In this document: piece by piece, positions 26,541-35,368 of the stretch | How positions within the stretch are numbered: the stretch's first letter is position 1 | Layout of the letters: every line of letters begins with the position of its first letter | Assembly: GCA_945888435.1 (NCBI GenBank) | Contig: CAMCZW010000004.1 | Coordinates: 1 to 64,000 of the forward strand | DNA: 64,000 nt | Origin: a bacterium UBP8_UBA817 | GTDB lineage: Bacteria > Margulisbacteria > Marinamargulisbacteria > SXXA01 > SICP01 | Reading direction: 5' to 3' | Made by a program: the position numbers and the translations under genes | The notes under the pieces: model-generated | Database searches by the model: none | Told to the model about the DNA's origin: nothing | What the model saw: only the letters and a program-made list of their open reading frames with translations

Positions 26541-27395
26541 TTATAAAATAGGAGGATGACCTAATAAATAGTCCCGATAGGGCATCGAAGGCTTTCCTTC
26601 CGGCTTAACAGTCACCGGGACAAAAATATCGTCCACAACCTCAGCCTCAATCACTTTAAGGACTACACCGCCCGGCAAGATCGTAAAGGCCCCAGGAGAA
26701 GGCGCAAAGGCCCTAACCTGATTGAATAGGTCAATCGCAGGTCGTGATAAATCAAGCTGAGCGTCTGCCTTGGTCAATTTTCTTGTATACGTGGCCTCGT
26801 CCTCAACTTGAGGTTCAGATTGCATCGTATCCATTAAAAAATCATTAATAAAAGAAATCGTCATCTCTGCACATAAATGAGACAACGCATCATGAGTAGT
26901 GCCCAAATTATCCTTAGGCCCAATTGGCAATGGTTCTTTGGCCAGCATTTCACCCGCATCCATCACTTCATTTAAGGCAATCAAAGTCACACCAGTTTCA
27001 GTTTCTCCATTTAATAATGCAAAATGGATTGGCGCTGCACCACGATACTTCGGCAATAAAGAAGCATGTCCATTAATACAAAAAAAGTTATCCGTCACAG
27101 CCCTGGGTAAAATCATCCCAAAAGCCACTACAATTACCAAATCAGGCTCATATCTCTGTAAAATTGGAAGGATATCAAACTTAGAAGTCGGTTTATAAAT
27201 CGGGATTTGAAATTGGTCGGCCAGTTCAGCAACAGGAGTAGGGGAGACCCTCTTTCCACGTCCTCTCGGTGCATCCGGCTGAGTCAATACCGCAGACACA
27301 GATCCTGGAAACGCATGCGCAATTTCAAGCAAAGTTGGCACCGCAAATTCGGGAGATCCCATAAAAATACATCTAAACGCTCTATCTAAATTCAT
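26541..27395 (-). CDS. fmt: Methionyl-tRNA formyltransferase
   Basis: Fmt formylates initiator Met-tRNA. The catalytic set is [15 protein letters not shown], with Asn, His and the SLLPxxRG motif, and Asp in VMDAGEML. Here NVH has become NGH, a mild change. The protein is 284 residues, about 25-30 shorter than usual. The shortening falls in the C-terminal RNA-binding domain, but the final [11 protein letters not shown] matches the normal end, so it is a compact form and not a truncation. It opens the fmt-hisF-mnmA operon. Confidence 0.94.
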   Translation of the reverse strand: MNLDRAFRCIFMGSPEFAVPTLLEIAHAFPGSVSAVLTQPDAPRGRGKRVSPTPVAELADQFQIPIYKPTSKFDILPILQRYEPDLVIVVAFGMILPRAVTDNFFCINGHASLLPKYRGAAPIHFALLNGETETGVTLIALNEVMDAGEMLAKEPLPIGPKDNLGTTHDALSHLCAEMTISFINDFLMDTMQSEPQVEDEATYTRKLTKADAQLDLSRPAIDLFNQVRAFAPSPGAFTILPGGVVLKVIEAEVVDDIFVPVTVKPEGKPSMPYRDYLLGHPPIL

Positions 27396-27462
27396 TCGAG
27401 CAAGTCTAGCATAAGAAAACAGATTTGATTATCGCCCTATAAACAGTACTAAAAATATAGGG

Positions 27463-27468
27463 TATGAT
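27463..27468 (+). promoter_or_regulatory. Putative -10 box of der-pth
   Basis: TATGAT ends six bases before the der ATG at 27475. No Shine-Dalgarno sequence stands between, so a leaderless transcript is likely. A -35 box is not obvious. Confidence 0.5.
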
Positions 27469-27474
27469 GAGCGA

Positions 27475-28848
27475 ATGGCAAAAAAAACAACCGAGATTCT
27501 TATTATTGGAAGACCTAACGTTGGTAAGTCAACCATTATCAACCGACTAACAAGGTCCAACAAAGCAATTACCCATGACATGCCTGGTGTCACACGGGAC
27601 TTAGTCAGCTATCCATGCATCCATGGCGAAAAAGAATTCTTAATCACCGACTCAGGCGGTATCCTGCTAGGCAAAATCAATGACATCACCATGCAATCCA
27701 ATATCGAAGCCCTCGTTAAAAAAGGGATTGAACGGGCTGATAAAATTATTTTCATTGTCGATGGAAGAGAAGGTCTCAATCCATTAGATAAAGTCATTGC
27801 CAACTATTTAAGACCCTATCAAGAAAAAGTAGTGGTCGCAGCCAACAAACTAGACAACCCCAAAACATTATTTCAAAGTAGTTCTTTCTATAAGCTTGGA
27901 CTTGGAGAGCCCTTTGCAGTCTCGGCCACACAGGGTCATGGATTTGACGACATGATGACCCACCTCCTTAAAGATATTCAAGCCGCAGGGAAATCTGTCC
28001 TCACAATGCATCAGCGCGCCTTCAGAATCGCCATCGTTGGCCGTCCTAACGTCGGGAAATCGTCCCTAGTTAATGCCATCATCAATGATGAGCGCATCCT
28101 AGTAGATGACGTCGCCGGCACCACAAGAGACGCCATCGAAGTTTACTTCAACCACGGAGAAAACCAATATGTCTTCGTTGACACCGCAGGTCTCAGAAAA
28201 AAAGCCCGCGTTACCGAATCTGTTGAATTTTACTCAACCGTGCGATCACAAAAAAGCATCGACAACGCCGATTTAGTTGTTGTCATTTTAGATTCCATCG
28301 AGTTTTTAAATGTCCAAGACAAAAAAATCATCAACTTAGTACTCGATGCTAAAAAACCAATGATTATCTTTGTTAACAAATGGGACTTAACCGTCAAATC
28401 TGACCAAGCCCGAAAAGACCTCGAAGTCATCCTCATCGATGAGCTTCCATTTTTAGACAACTATCCAATTATTTTTGGATCCGCCAAAACAAAACATAAT
28501 ATTGGTAAGCTCTTCCAAATGATTCCAGATGTCATCATGACCGCTACAAAACGGATTTCAACCTCCGAAGTTAATCAGTTTTTCAAAAAACTATTTGATA
28601 AAACGCCTCCGCCAGCCCAAGGTGGAAAACGCCTCAGAATCTACTACAGCACGCAAGTGGAATCATCACCTCCAACCTTCATTCTGTTCATCAATACCCC
28701 AAGACTAGTCACTCCAGACTACAAACGATACCTGGAGAAAAAGCTTAGAGAATATTTTGGAGGCTTCACCGGATGCCCGGTCCAACTATTCTTCAAAGGT
28801 AAAACCCAACAAATCAAAACCGATGAAGAAGTAGGAATCTTAGGCTAA
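27475..28848 (+). CDS. der: Ribosome-associated GTPase Der (EngA)
   Basis: Der is a double GTPase needed for 50S ribosomal subunit assembly. Two G domains follow each other: IIGRPNVGKSTI near the N-terminus and IVGRPNVGKSSL mid-protein, with DSGG/DTAG switch motifs and NKLD/NKWD specificity motifs. A C-terminal KH-like domain follows. The 457 residues are normal. pth begins six bases after its stop. Confidence 0.97.
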   Translation: MAKKTTEILIIGRPNVGKSTIINRLTRSNKAITHDMPGVTRDLVSYPCIHGEKEFLITDSGGILLGKINDITMQSNIEALVKKGIERADKIIFIVDGREGLNPLDKVIANYLRPYQEKVVVAANKLDNPKTLFQSSSFYKLGLGEPFAVSATQGHGFDDMMTHLLKDIQAAGKSVLTMHQRAFRIAIVGRPNVGKSSLVNAIINDERILVDDVAGTTRDAIEVYFNHGENQYVFVDTAGLRKKARVTESVEFYSTVRSQKSIDNADLVVVILDSIEFLNVQDKKIINLVLDAKKPMIIFVNKWDLTVKSDQARKDLEVILIDELPFLDNYPIIFGSAKTKHNIGKLFQMIPDVIMTATKRISTSEVNQFFKKLFDKTPPPAQGGKRLRIYYSTQVESSPPTFILFINTPRLVTPDYKRYLEKKLREYFGGFTGCPVQLFFKGKTQQIKTDEEVGILG

Positions 28849-28854
28849 GTCACC

Positions 28855-29412
28855 ATGAAGTTAATCTGCTGTTTAGGCAATCCCGGCCCAGAGCATCAAT
28901 ACCAACGACACAATATCGGGTTTAGAATCGGCCTGGCTCTAGTCAAAGAACATAAACTTGAAAAGCTAGGCCCTAAATTCAAATCCATTCTCTATAAAGG
29001 CCTCATTGGGACCGAACAAGTACTCGTCCAATTTCCAACAACCTATATGAATCTATCCGGCGAAGCATTTCAAACCCTGCAAGCCTTTTACAAGATCAAT
29101 TCAGAAGATACAGTCATCGTATACGACGATTTTGATATTCCTCTAGGGTCTACACGGCTTAAACCCGCTGGAAGCGCTGGAACGCATAATGGCATGAAAT
29201 CTGTCATCCAATGCGCTGGCCATCAAGTAATTCCAAGACTTAGGATTGGTATCGGGCCATTGCCAGAACACGCAAGCATCAGCGCCTTCGTCTTATCCGA
29301 TTTCACGCCTGAAGAAGAAGAGGCGATTCCTCAAATTATTAAAAAAGCCAGCAATATACTCAGCATATGGGCCAAAGAAAACATCCAAAAAGCACTCAAC
29401 TCAGGGAACTAG
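28855..29412 (+). CDS. pth: Peptidyl-tRNA hydrolase
   Basis: Pth recycles peptidyl-tRNA dropped from ribosomes. The 185-residue protein shows CCLGNPGPEHQYQRHNIGF with catalytic Asn and His, TYMNLSGEA and YDDFDIPLGSTRLKPAGSAGTHNG, which contains the catalytic Asp. The length is normal. It forms an operon with der. Confidence 0.96.
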   Translation: MKLICCLGNPGPEHQYQRHNIGFRIGLALVKEHKLEKLGPKFKSILYKGLIGTEQVLVQFPTTYMNLSGEAFQTLQAFYKINSEDTVIVYDDFDIPLGSTRLKPAGSAGTHNGMKSVIQCAGHQVIPRLRIGIGPLPEHASISAFVLSDFTPEEEEAIPQIIKKASNILSIWAKENIQKALNSGN

Positions 29413-29472
29413 AATCCCCCTATCACTTGTCATAATAGTTATTATGCGACACAAAAATAATGATAAAAAAAG

Positions 29473-29793
29473 CTATCTGGATGCCCGATAGACCTTCCAC
29501 ATCACATAAAAATCCAATATCAACGATAAAGCCTGCAATGGCAACAGAATATAATAAAGAACCGTAAAGTAGCGACATAGCAGCACAACAATAAAATAAA
29601 CCGTGGTATACACCAGCAGATGATCCATCGTCAGTTCGCGTACCACCGACAAAAGCGAATCCAGGTCTGGACCCAAATCAATATCTTTTTCTGAGTGATC
29701 TAAACTTTTTTTAAACTGAATAAAGATCGTAAGTTCAATCGCCATCATCGAAAATGAGGTGAGCAGCAAATAGTTAGAAATTATATCACTCAC
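29473..29793 (-). CDS. Small membrane protein of unknown function
   Basis: A 106-residue protein with about three membrane helices: residues 7-26, then two hydrophobic segments from about 56 to 96, separated by a charged loop with a run of Asp. I do not recognise it. The start is GTG at 29793, with a GGGTGGGG stretch about eight bases upstream. It follows the Bax inhibitor-like gene on the same strand with a 29-base gap, so the two are probably co-transcribed and may work together in the inner membrane. Confidence 0.6.
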   Translation of the reverse strand: MSDIISNYLLLTSFSMMAIELTIFIQFKKSLDHSEKDIDLGPDLDSLLSVVRELTMDHLLVYTTVYFIVVLLCRYFTVLYYILLPLQALSLILDFYVMWKVYRASR

Positions 29794-29822
29794 AGCTGCC
29801 CCACCCGACTACTTAAAACCGA

Positions 29823-30548
29823 TTATCTGCGATCGTCGCGTAATTTAGATAATAAGCGTAAAATTTCGATATACAGCCATACTAGAGTCACGATCAGCCC
29901 AAACGCGCCATACCATTCCATATACTTAGGCGCACCCGCATGAGACATATCTTCAATAAAATCAAAGTCCATCACTAAATTTAAGGCCGCAATCCCCACC
30001 ACAAAAAAGCTGAAAATAATCCCAATCAATCCACTTTGAAAAATCGCTAATTGAATACCAAAAAAGCCCATAATCATTGCAACTAAATAAACCAAGGCAA
30101 TCCCACCCGTTGCAGCAAATAATCCAAGGCGAAAATTGTCAGTCACTTTAATCAAGCCTGAACGATACGCCCCAAGCAAGCAAAACATCGTTCCAAACGT
30201 CAACGCCACTGCTTGAAACGCAATCCCAGGATACTTCGCTTCAAAAAATGAAGAGATAGCACCCAAAAACCATCCCTGACATAGTGCATAAAGAGGTGCC
30301 GTAATATGAGAAATAGTCTTTTTAAATGTGGTGACTAGCGCTAATACAAAGCCGCCAATCCCACCCAATATTGCAAGGCCACCGATAGAAGAAGGTGTTG
30401 ATGACCAAGTCATGACCGCACCAATTAATACTAAAGCGAGCAGCATTCCAGTTTTATTAACTGTCCCACTGACAGTCATTTGGCCTTCCGCACTCTCTGC
30501 AGATTCAAATACACTCGCTTTTAAAAGCGGATTACCAGATCTAAACAT
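29823..30548 (-). CDS. Bax inhibitor-1/YccA family membrane protein
   Basis: A 241-residue integral membrane protein with seven predicted helices. The helix pattern, the APLYALCQGWFLGAIS stretch and the acidic DFDFIEDM segment near the C-terminus fit the BI-1/YccA (UPF0005) family. Family members include calcium leak channels and the FtsH modulator YccA, but the role of this subtype is not settled. GGAGG lies before the ATG. It precedes a small membrane protein gene. Confidence 0.85.
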   Translation of the reverse strand: MFRSGNPLLKASVFESAESAEGQMTVSGTVNKTGMLLALVLIGAVMTWSSTPSSIGGLAILGGIGGFVLALVTTFKKTISHITAPLYALCQGWFLGAISSFFEAKYPGIAFQAVALTFGTMFCLLGAYRSGLIKVTDNFRLGLFAATGGIALVYLVAMIMGFFGIQLAIFQSGLIGIIFSFFVVGIAALNLVMDFDFIEDMSHAGAPKYMEWYGAFGLIVTLVWLYIEILRLLSKLRDDRR

Positions 30549-30623
30549 AAAAAACCTCCGTAAAAATAGTCATTAAAATCTAAACGGAAATTATACAGAA
30601 AAACACCTACAAATTAAACAAAA

Positions 30624-30637
30624 AAACATTAATGTTT
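30624..30637. promoter_or_regulatory. Perfect 14-base palindrome between divergent genes
   Basis: AAACATTAATGTTT lies 76 bases upstream of the Bax inhibitor-like gene and 72 bases upstream of the 30710 gene. It could be an operator shared by both. An extended -10 (TGATACGAT, 30669-30677) for the rightward gene lies 32 bases further on. Confidence 0.4.
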
Positions 30638-30709
30638 AAGATAGGAGTAGAGTTGGGAATACGAAATCTGATACGATAGTTTGATCAAGCACAATAAAAG
30701 GAGCCTATT

Positions 30710-31006
30710 ATGAGTATGCCAATTGGCGGATCCGCAGGAAATTTCTCACCCAGCTTTGATGTTTCAAGCAAAGGGCTTGAACTAAAGGTAAACCAAGAAA
30801 AAAATAACTTCATGGAATCCATGAGAGATTTAAGTAGCGAAAAAGAAGTCGATCGAGCTCAAGGTCAAAAAAGTGCACTTAACCAAACATCCGCAGGAGA
30901 TTCCAAGCAGGATTTAGATAACAAATTAAGATTTGCAAGTTTAAGCGCAGCCTCTCTACCGATGACTAGTACGAGAACAATGGGCACCCAAAATACTGTC
31001 GTCTAG
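30710..31006 (+). CDS. Small hypothetical protein, Ser/Gln-rich
   Basis: A 98-residue hydrophilic protein rich in Ser, Gln and Lys, with no signal peptide and no membrane segment. I do not recognise it. The N-terminus (PIGGSAGNFSPSF) and the low-complexity body suggest a flexible or secreted-substrate-like protein, but nothing supports a function. AAAGGAG eight bases before the ATG and an extended -10 box upstream argue that it is a real gene. It stands alone before thiG. Confidence 0.65.
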   Translation: MSMPIGGSAGNFSPSFDVSSKGLELKVNQEKNNFMESMRDLSSEKEVDRAQGQKSALNQTSAGDSKQDLDNKLRFASLSAASLPMTSTRTMGTQNTVV

Positions 31007-31040
31007 CTAAGCGAGTCTTTAACATAAACCAAAAACCGCC

Positions 31041-31046
31041 TAAAAT
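31041..31046 (+). promoter_or_regulatory. Putative -10 box of thiGH
   Basis: TAAAAT ends six bases before the thiG ATG at 31053, and TTTAAC lies 17 bases upstream of it. No ribosome site fits at the usual distance, so the mRNA may be leaderless. I saw no TPP riboswitch in the 46 bases before thiG. Confidence 0.45.
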
Positions 31047-31052
31047 GGGGCA

Positions 31053-31832
31053 ATGACCGATCCCAAGCCTTTAGTCATTGCCGGAAGACTCTTTTCTACC
31101 CGACTCCTAGTAGGTACGGGAAAATTTTCTTCAGCTCAACTCATGAAAGACGCGATCAAAGCCAGCGGTGCTGAAATCGTGACTACCGCCATCCGCCGAG
31201 TTGACTTAACCAATCCCAACGATAGTTTTATCACCCACATTTCACCTAAAGACTACCTCTTTTTACCCAATACTTCTGGCGCAAGAACCGCCGAAGAAGC
31301 CATGAAAATTGCCAGAATCGCCAAAGCATCCGGCATTTCAACCTGGGTCAAACTCGAAGTCACCCCAGAACCCAACTATCTCCTCCCCGACCCCATCGAC
31401 ACCCTCAAAGCCGCCGAACAATTGGTGAAAGAAGGATTTATCGTACTTCCCTATATCAACGCCGACCCCATTCTCGCCAAACGGTTAGAAGAATGCGGAT
31501 GCGCCACCGTCATGCCATTGGCCGCCCCCATCGGATCAAACCGGGGACTAAGGACTAAAGATCTAATTCAACTTATTATCGAACAATCTAGCATCCCCGT
31601 CGTAGTAGACGCTGGCCTTGGAAGCCCTTCACAAGCCGCAGAAGCAATGGAAATGGGTGCCGATGCCGTACTCGTAAATACCGCCATTGCTACCGCCGCT
31701 AATCCAGTTCAAATGGCCATAGCGTTTAAAATCGGTGTTGAAGCTGGCCGGCTTGCTTACCTAGCCGGGCTTCCATGCACACAGGAATTTGCTCAGGCCT
31801 CCTCTCCGCTCACTGGCTTTTTAAATCAATGA
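31053..31832 (+). CDS. thiG: Thiazole synthase
   Basis: ThiG assembles the thiazole phosphate of thiamine from deoxyxylulose phosphate, dehydroglycine and ThiS thiocarboxylate. The 259-residue barrel has [35 protein letters not shown] with the Schiff-base Lys, [24 protein letters not shown] and [11 protein letters not shown]. The length is normal. It overlaps thiH by four bases (ATGA). Confidence 0.96.
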   Translation: MTDPKPLVIAGRLFSTRLLVGTGKFSSAQLMKDAIKASGAEIVTTAIRRVDLTNPNDSFITHISPKDYLFLPNTSGARTAEEAMKIARIAKASGISTWVKLEVTPEPNYLLPDPIDTLKAAEQLVKEGFIVLPYINADPILAKRLEECGCATVMPLAAPIGSNRGLRTKDLIQLIIEQSSIPVVVDAGLGSPSQAAEAMEMGADAVLVNTAIATAANPVQMAIAFKIGVEAGRLAYLAGLPCTQEFAQASSPLTGFLNQ

Positions 31833-32923
31833 GTTTTTTTGACAGACTCAGTCAACTCAACATCGAAGCCACTTGTAAGTCACTCGAGTCCATTAGTGAA
31901 GAAGACGTTTTAAGAACTCTTCAAAAATCAACATTTACATTAGCGGACTTACCCACACTCATATCCAAAGCCGCTACGCGCCACATCGAAAAAATGGCCC
32001 AAAAAGCCCACACCATCACCAAACAGAGATTTGGAAATACCATGCAGCTATTTATCCCAATGTATCTCTCTAATTTATGTTTCAACAAGTGTACCTACTG
32101 CGGATTTAGCGTCGAGCATAAATACCCACGCACAACTCTCACCGAAACCGAAATTTTAGCCGAAGCCAAACTCATCCAGGATAAAGGATTTCAACATCTG
32201 CTATTACTCACCGGAGAAGCTCAAGGCGTTGTGGACGTCGAGTATATTTCAAAAGCAGTGAGTCAAGTAAAGCCCTTATTCGCATCTATTGGCATCGAAA
32301 TCCAACCACTCAACGAAGCCGAATACACTCAAATGATTGAGGCAGGCGCCGACAGCCTGACCCTGTATCAGGAAACCTATCACCAAGGCGCTTATGCCCA
32401 GTATCATCTCGCAGGAAAAAAGAAAAACTTCAAACACCGCCTCGACGCAGCAGAAGCCGGTGGCCGAGCCGGATTTTACCGAATTAACATCGGCGCCCTA
32501 CTCGGATTATATGAATGGCAATATGAAGCCATCGCACTCGCCAATCATCTTAGCTATATGCAAAAAAAATACTGGAAATCCAAGTACAGCATTTCATTTC
32601 CACGCATCCAGAAAATGATCGGCCAGTTCAATCCAAAATACATCATTTCAAATAGTGAATTTGTTCAATTAATTTGTGCATTTAGGCTGATATTTCCGGA
32701 TATTGGAATCACACTTTCAACACGAGAATCAGCCGAATTGCGAGACCAGCTCATTCCATTAGGCATTACCACAATGTCCGCAGAATCCAAAACAGAACCA
32801 GGTGGCTACAGCGGCAAAACCGCCGAAAAACAATTTGAAACCTCAGACAACAGATCGCTAGACGAGATCAAAACGCTTTTAATCAAAAAAGGGTATGACC
32901 CCGTCCTAAAAGACTGGCACTAG
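31829..32923 (+). CDS. thiH: 2-iminoacetate synthase (tyrosine lyase)
   Basis: ThiH is a radical-SAM enzyme that splits tyrosine to dehydroglycine and p-cresol. The 364-residue frame contains the cluster motif [10 protein letters not shown] (CxxxCxxC), a following GEAQGVV (the GGE position) and a late [15 protein letters not shown] 31829 is chosen because homology starts there. The choice of ThiH rather than the oxygen-using ThiO suggests growth at low oxygen at least part of the time. thiS, thiF and thiE are not adjacent. Confidence 0.93.
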   Translation: MSFFDRLSQLNIEATCKSLESISEEDVLRTLQKSTFTLADLPTLISKAATRHIEKMAQKAHTITKQRFGNTMQLFIPMYLSNLCFNKCTYCGFSVEHKYPRTTLTETEILAEAKLIQDKGFQHLLLLTGEAQGVVDVEYISKAVSQVKPLFASIGIEIQPLNEAEYTQMIEAGADSLTLYQETYHQGAYAQYHLAGKKKNFKHRLDAAEAGGRAGFYRINIGALLGLYEWQYEAIALANHLSYMQKKYWKSKYSISFPRIQKMIGQFNPKYIISNSEFVQLICAFRLIFPDIGITLSTRESAELRDQLIPLGITTMSAESKTEPGGYSGKTAEKQFETSDNRSLDEIKTLLIKKGYDPVLKDWH

Positions 32924-32941
32924 TCAAATAAAAAAATTCCT

Positions 32942-32969
32942 TTGACATACAGCCTATTTATTATATTAT
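32942..32969 (+). promoter_or_regulatory. Promoter of the persulfide detoxification operon
   Basis: TTGACA (32942-32947), 16 bases, TATTAT (32964-32969). It lies 40 bases upstream of the repressor gene, and the -10 box falls inside a long inverted repeat. Confidence 0.7.
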
Positions 32970-32989
32970 TATAAATATGTAATAAATAG
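32954..32989. promoter_or_regulatory. Operator-like inverted repeat over the promoter
   Basis: A perfect ten-base inverted repeat, CTATTTATTA (32954-32963) and TAATAAATAG (32980-32989), with a 16-base A+T spacer that contains the -10 box and the likely start site. ArsR-family repressors bind such A+T-rich palindromes, so autorepression by the next gene is a sound inference. Confidence 0.65.
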
Positions 32990-33011
32990 AAAAGATGAAG
33001 GAGATAACAAA

Positions 33012-33329
33012 ATGGATAGCACAATCCAACTAGAGAATTTTGAAAAAAAATGTGAAGAAGCTTCAGCCCTACTAAAAGTTCTCTCACATCCGGGACGATT
33101 AAAAATCCTATGTCATCTAACAGGAGGGGAAAAAAGCGTATCCGAAATTGAAACACGTACAGGACTTTCCCAATCTTATACGTCTCAATTTCTCAATAAA
33201 ATGAAGGCAGAAGGACTAATAAGCTCTAGAAAAGAAGGGGTCATCACTTTGTACAGAATTACTGACGAAAAAGTTCAAAAACTAATGGGTGCCATGTATA
33301 CAATTTTTTGTTCGGAGGACAACTCATGA
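33012..33329 (+). CDS. ArsR-family repressor, SqrR/BigR-type persulfide sensor
   Basis: A 105-residue winged-helix repressor. The recognition helix region is SQSYTSQFLNKMKAEGL. Two cysteines, Cys34 (KILCHL) and Cys100 (TIFCSED), are 66 residues apart, the same spacing as the sensing pair of SqrR (41 and 107). In that group the pair forms a tetrasulfide bridge on exposure to persulfide and releases DNA. No metal-binding CxC of the arsenic type is present. GAAGGAG precedes the ATG. It overlaps the persulfide dioxygenase gene by four bases. Confidence 0.88.
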   Translation: MDSTIQLENFEKKCEEASALLKVLSHPGRLKILCHLTGGEKSVSEIETRTGLSQSYTSQFLNKMKAEGLISSRKEGVITLYRITDEKVQKLMGAMYTIFCSEDNS

Positions 33330-34006
33330 TATTTAGGCAATTATTTGATTACGAAAGCTACACTTATTCCTATCTATTGGCCTCAAGAGCAGGTGGAGAG
33401 GCCATCATAATTGATCCTGTAAAATCAAATGTCCCACAATACTTAAAGTTAATATCAGAGTTAGATATTAACTTGGTAGTTGCAATAGATACCCATGTGC
33501 ATGCAGACCACATTACAGGATTAGGAGATCTAAGAGATGTGACAAATTGCGTTACTATTTTAGGATCTCAAACTAAAGCAGATTGCGTATCTCAAAAAAT
33601 AAAAGATGGCGATAAAATCACTGCGGATCAGCTTACTCTTCAAGCACTATATACCCCTGGACATACAGATGATTCATACTCGTTTTTAATGAATGACCGA
33701 GTATTTACAGGAGATACATTGCTCATCAGAAGCACAGGCAGAACAGACTTCCAAAATGGAGACCCTAAACAACAATACGATAGTCTTTTTAATAAACTGC
33801 TTAGATTACCCGATAACACGCTTGTCTATCCAGCTCATGATTATAAAGGATGGATGATGAGTACAATCGGAGAAGAAAAAAAGTTTAATCCACGACTGCA
33901 AGTAAAATCAGAGTCAGAATATATCGAAATAATGAAAGCGCTCAAATTAGACAACCCTAAATTAATGGATATCGCAGTACCATCAAACCTAAAATGTGGG
34001 AGATAA
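33326..34006 (+). CDS. Persulfide dioxygenase (ETHE1-like)
   Basis: A 226-residue metallo-beta-lactamase-fold protein that oxidises glutathione persulfide to sulfite. Metal motif HVHADH (His57-His59-Asp61-His62) is followed by His113 in PGHTDDS, Asp130 in FTGDTLL and His171 in YPAHDYKG. STGRTDFQNGD is the ETHE1/PDO signature and separates it from glyoxalase II. ATG 33326 has GGAGG upstream. The sulfite product would suit the TauE-type exporter in the same operon, and GshA at 42.7 kb supplies glutathione. Confidence 0.93.
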   Translation: MIFRQLFDYESYTYSYLLASRAGGEAIIIDPVKSNVPQYLKLISELDINLVVAIDTHVHADHITGLGDLRDVTNCVTILGSQTKADCVSQKIKDGDKITADQLTLQALYTPGHTDDSYSFLMNDRVFTGDTLLIRSTGRTDFQNGDPKQQYDSLFNKLLRLPDNTLVYPAHDYKGWMMSTIGEEKKFNPRLQVKSESEYIEIMKALKLDNPKLMDIAVPSNLKCGR

Positions 34007-34010
34007 AAAA

Positions 34011-34490
34011 ATGAAAGACAAAAAAATTGTTATCGACGTGAGAGAAATAGACGAATATGCCAAAGAACATGTCCCTGGATCGATCAATGTCCCGCTATCC
34101 AGAATTGAACATATCAAAGGATATAAAGACATTCTAGAAAATAAATCCGTCCATATTTTATGCGCAAGTGGTAAAAGAGCCTCGATTGCAAAAGATCATT
34201 TCGACCAAAATCAAATTGAGTGCAAAGTCATCCAAGGCGGTATCGCCGAATGGAAAAGACAAGGAAATCCAATAATCACTTTATCAAAAAATAGGATTTC
34301 AATATTTCGCCAAGTTCAAATTATTGTAGGAACATTAGTCTTTATTTTTTCGCTACTTGCGTATTTTATCTCTCCACTATTTAGCTTGATTGCAGGATTT
34401 ATTGGCATGATGCTCGCTGTTGCTGGAGTATTTGGATTTTGTTTACTTGCAACAGGGCTATCCAAAATGCCTTGGAATAAAGCAAAATAA
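34011..34490 (+). CDS. Rhodanese with C-terminal membrane anchor
   Basis: A 159-residue protein. Its N-terminal rhodanese domain ends with the catalytic loop LCASGKRAS, nucleophile Cys51, which carries sulfur as a persulfide. Two hydrophobic helices at about 97-155 resemble DUF2892 and would anchor it to the inner membrane. The ATG at 34011 has GGGAGA upstream; a GTG at 33996 overlaps the preceding gene and is less likely. Its stop shares a base with the exporter start (TAATG). Confidence 0.9.
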   Translation: MKDKKIVIDVREIDEYAKEHVPGSINVPLSRIEHIKGYKDILENKSVHILCASGKRASIAKDHFDQNQIECKVIQGGIAEWKRQGNPIITLSKNRISIFRQVQIIVGTLVFIFSLLAYFISPLFSLIAGFIGMMLAVAGVFGFCLLATGLSKMPWNKAK

Positions 34491-35224
34491 TGTTATTTAT
34501 CACTATCGGAGCAATTGTAGGATTTGTACTAACCCTTACAGGAAGTGGGGGCGCCATTCTTGCAATACCAATGTTAGTTAAATGGGGGCATATCACACTT
34601 TCAAATGCCACGATTGTTGCACTACCAATCGTAGCTATATCCGCATTAATTCCGACAGTAATATCAAAAACGAAACCAAACTGGAGAGTATTAACGGGCA
34701 TTGTAATCGCAGCAATTCCTAGTAGTTATCTAGTTACTTTTATCAAGCCTTACTTACCAAGCTCATGGATATTAGTAAGTATAATAACCCTCTCAATTTG
34801 GGCAATTTATTCTGTATGGGCACCCGAAAAAGAATCTAACAGCAGCTTACAAAAAAGCAATGGGGGACATTACATACTAATTGGAGTAATTGTGGGAACA
34901 CTAACAACATTAACCGGACTAGGTGGTGGGATTTTGCTTGTCCCCCTACTCCGACGAATCATCGGTTTGCCTCTCAATAAAGCAAATGCAACTAGTTTAG
35001 GGATTATTTTAATTATTGTGACAAGCAGTTTTTTAATGCAGATCTCCGTCGTACAACACGAATTATCAAAATCCATAATCATAGATTTAATTTTTGGTGT
35101 ACTACTGGCAAATATGGGTGCCAACCTGTTACTTGGAAAGTGCTCTGAGTTGTGTCAAGCGATAATCAGAAAAGCTTTTTTTACATTAGTCGTGATCATC
35201 TCAATCATATTACTGGCAATTTAG
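34490..35224 (+). CDS. TauE/SafE-type sulfite or sulfur-compound exporter
   Basis: A 244-residue integral membrane protein with about eight helices in two related halves. Each half opens with a glycine-rich loop (GFVLTLTGSGGAILAIP and TTLTGLGGGILLVP), the mark of the TauE/SafE (DUF81) family. It is the last gene of the operon. Removing the sulfite made by the dioxygenase is the likely task, though the transported species cannot be read from sequence. Confidence 0.9.
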   Translation: MLFITIGAIVGFVLTLTGSGGAILAIPMLVKWGHITLSNATIVALPIVAISALIPTVISKTKPNWRVLTGIVIAAIPSSYLVTFIKPYLPSSWILVSIITLSIWAIYSVWAPEKESNSSLQKSNGGHYILIGVIVGTLTTLTGLGGGILLVPLLRRIIGLPLNKANATSLGIILIIVTSSFLMQISVVQHELSKSIIIDLIFGVLLANMGANLLLGKCSELCQAIIRKAFFTLVVIISIILLAI

Positions 35225-35227
35225 ATC

Positions 35228-35325
35228 GGGAGGGACCTCGCCCGGACGGGCAAAGGATGTCTTGCGACATTGTGAGGTTTGCTTGACATTGGCCAGTAGG
35301 GCCACGTTCTTGTTGTGTCCCTCCC
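35228..35325. repeat. GC-rich multi-hairpin element, possible ncRNA or mobile repeat
   Basis: A closing stem GGGAGGGAC (35228-35236) / GTCCCTCCC (35317-35325) encloses three small hairpins: GCCCG-GA-CGGGC (35240-35251), ATGTC-TTGC-GACAT (35257-35270) and GGCC-AGTAG-GGCC (35291-35303). This is a branched, cloverleaf-like fold of 98 bases. It is far richer in G+C than its surroundings and lies between converging tauE and purD. It has no protein-coding frame. It could be a REP/MITE-like repeat, a structured RNA or a complex terminator. Confidence 0.6.
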
Positions 35326-35368
35326 ATACCCTCATCAATTCCCAAAAACAACCCAACTAAAACATCAC

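Noticed and set aside
26541-27395. Truncated fmt pseudogene
   Set aside because: It is about 25 residues short, but catalytic Asn, His and Asp and the normal C-terminal end are present.
31007-31052. TPP riboswitch before thiG
   Set aside because: The 46-base gap is too short and has no thi-box motif.
35228-35325. tRNA or tmRNA gene
   Set aside because: The fold is branched, but no anticodon arm, T-loop or CCA end fits.
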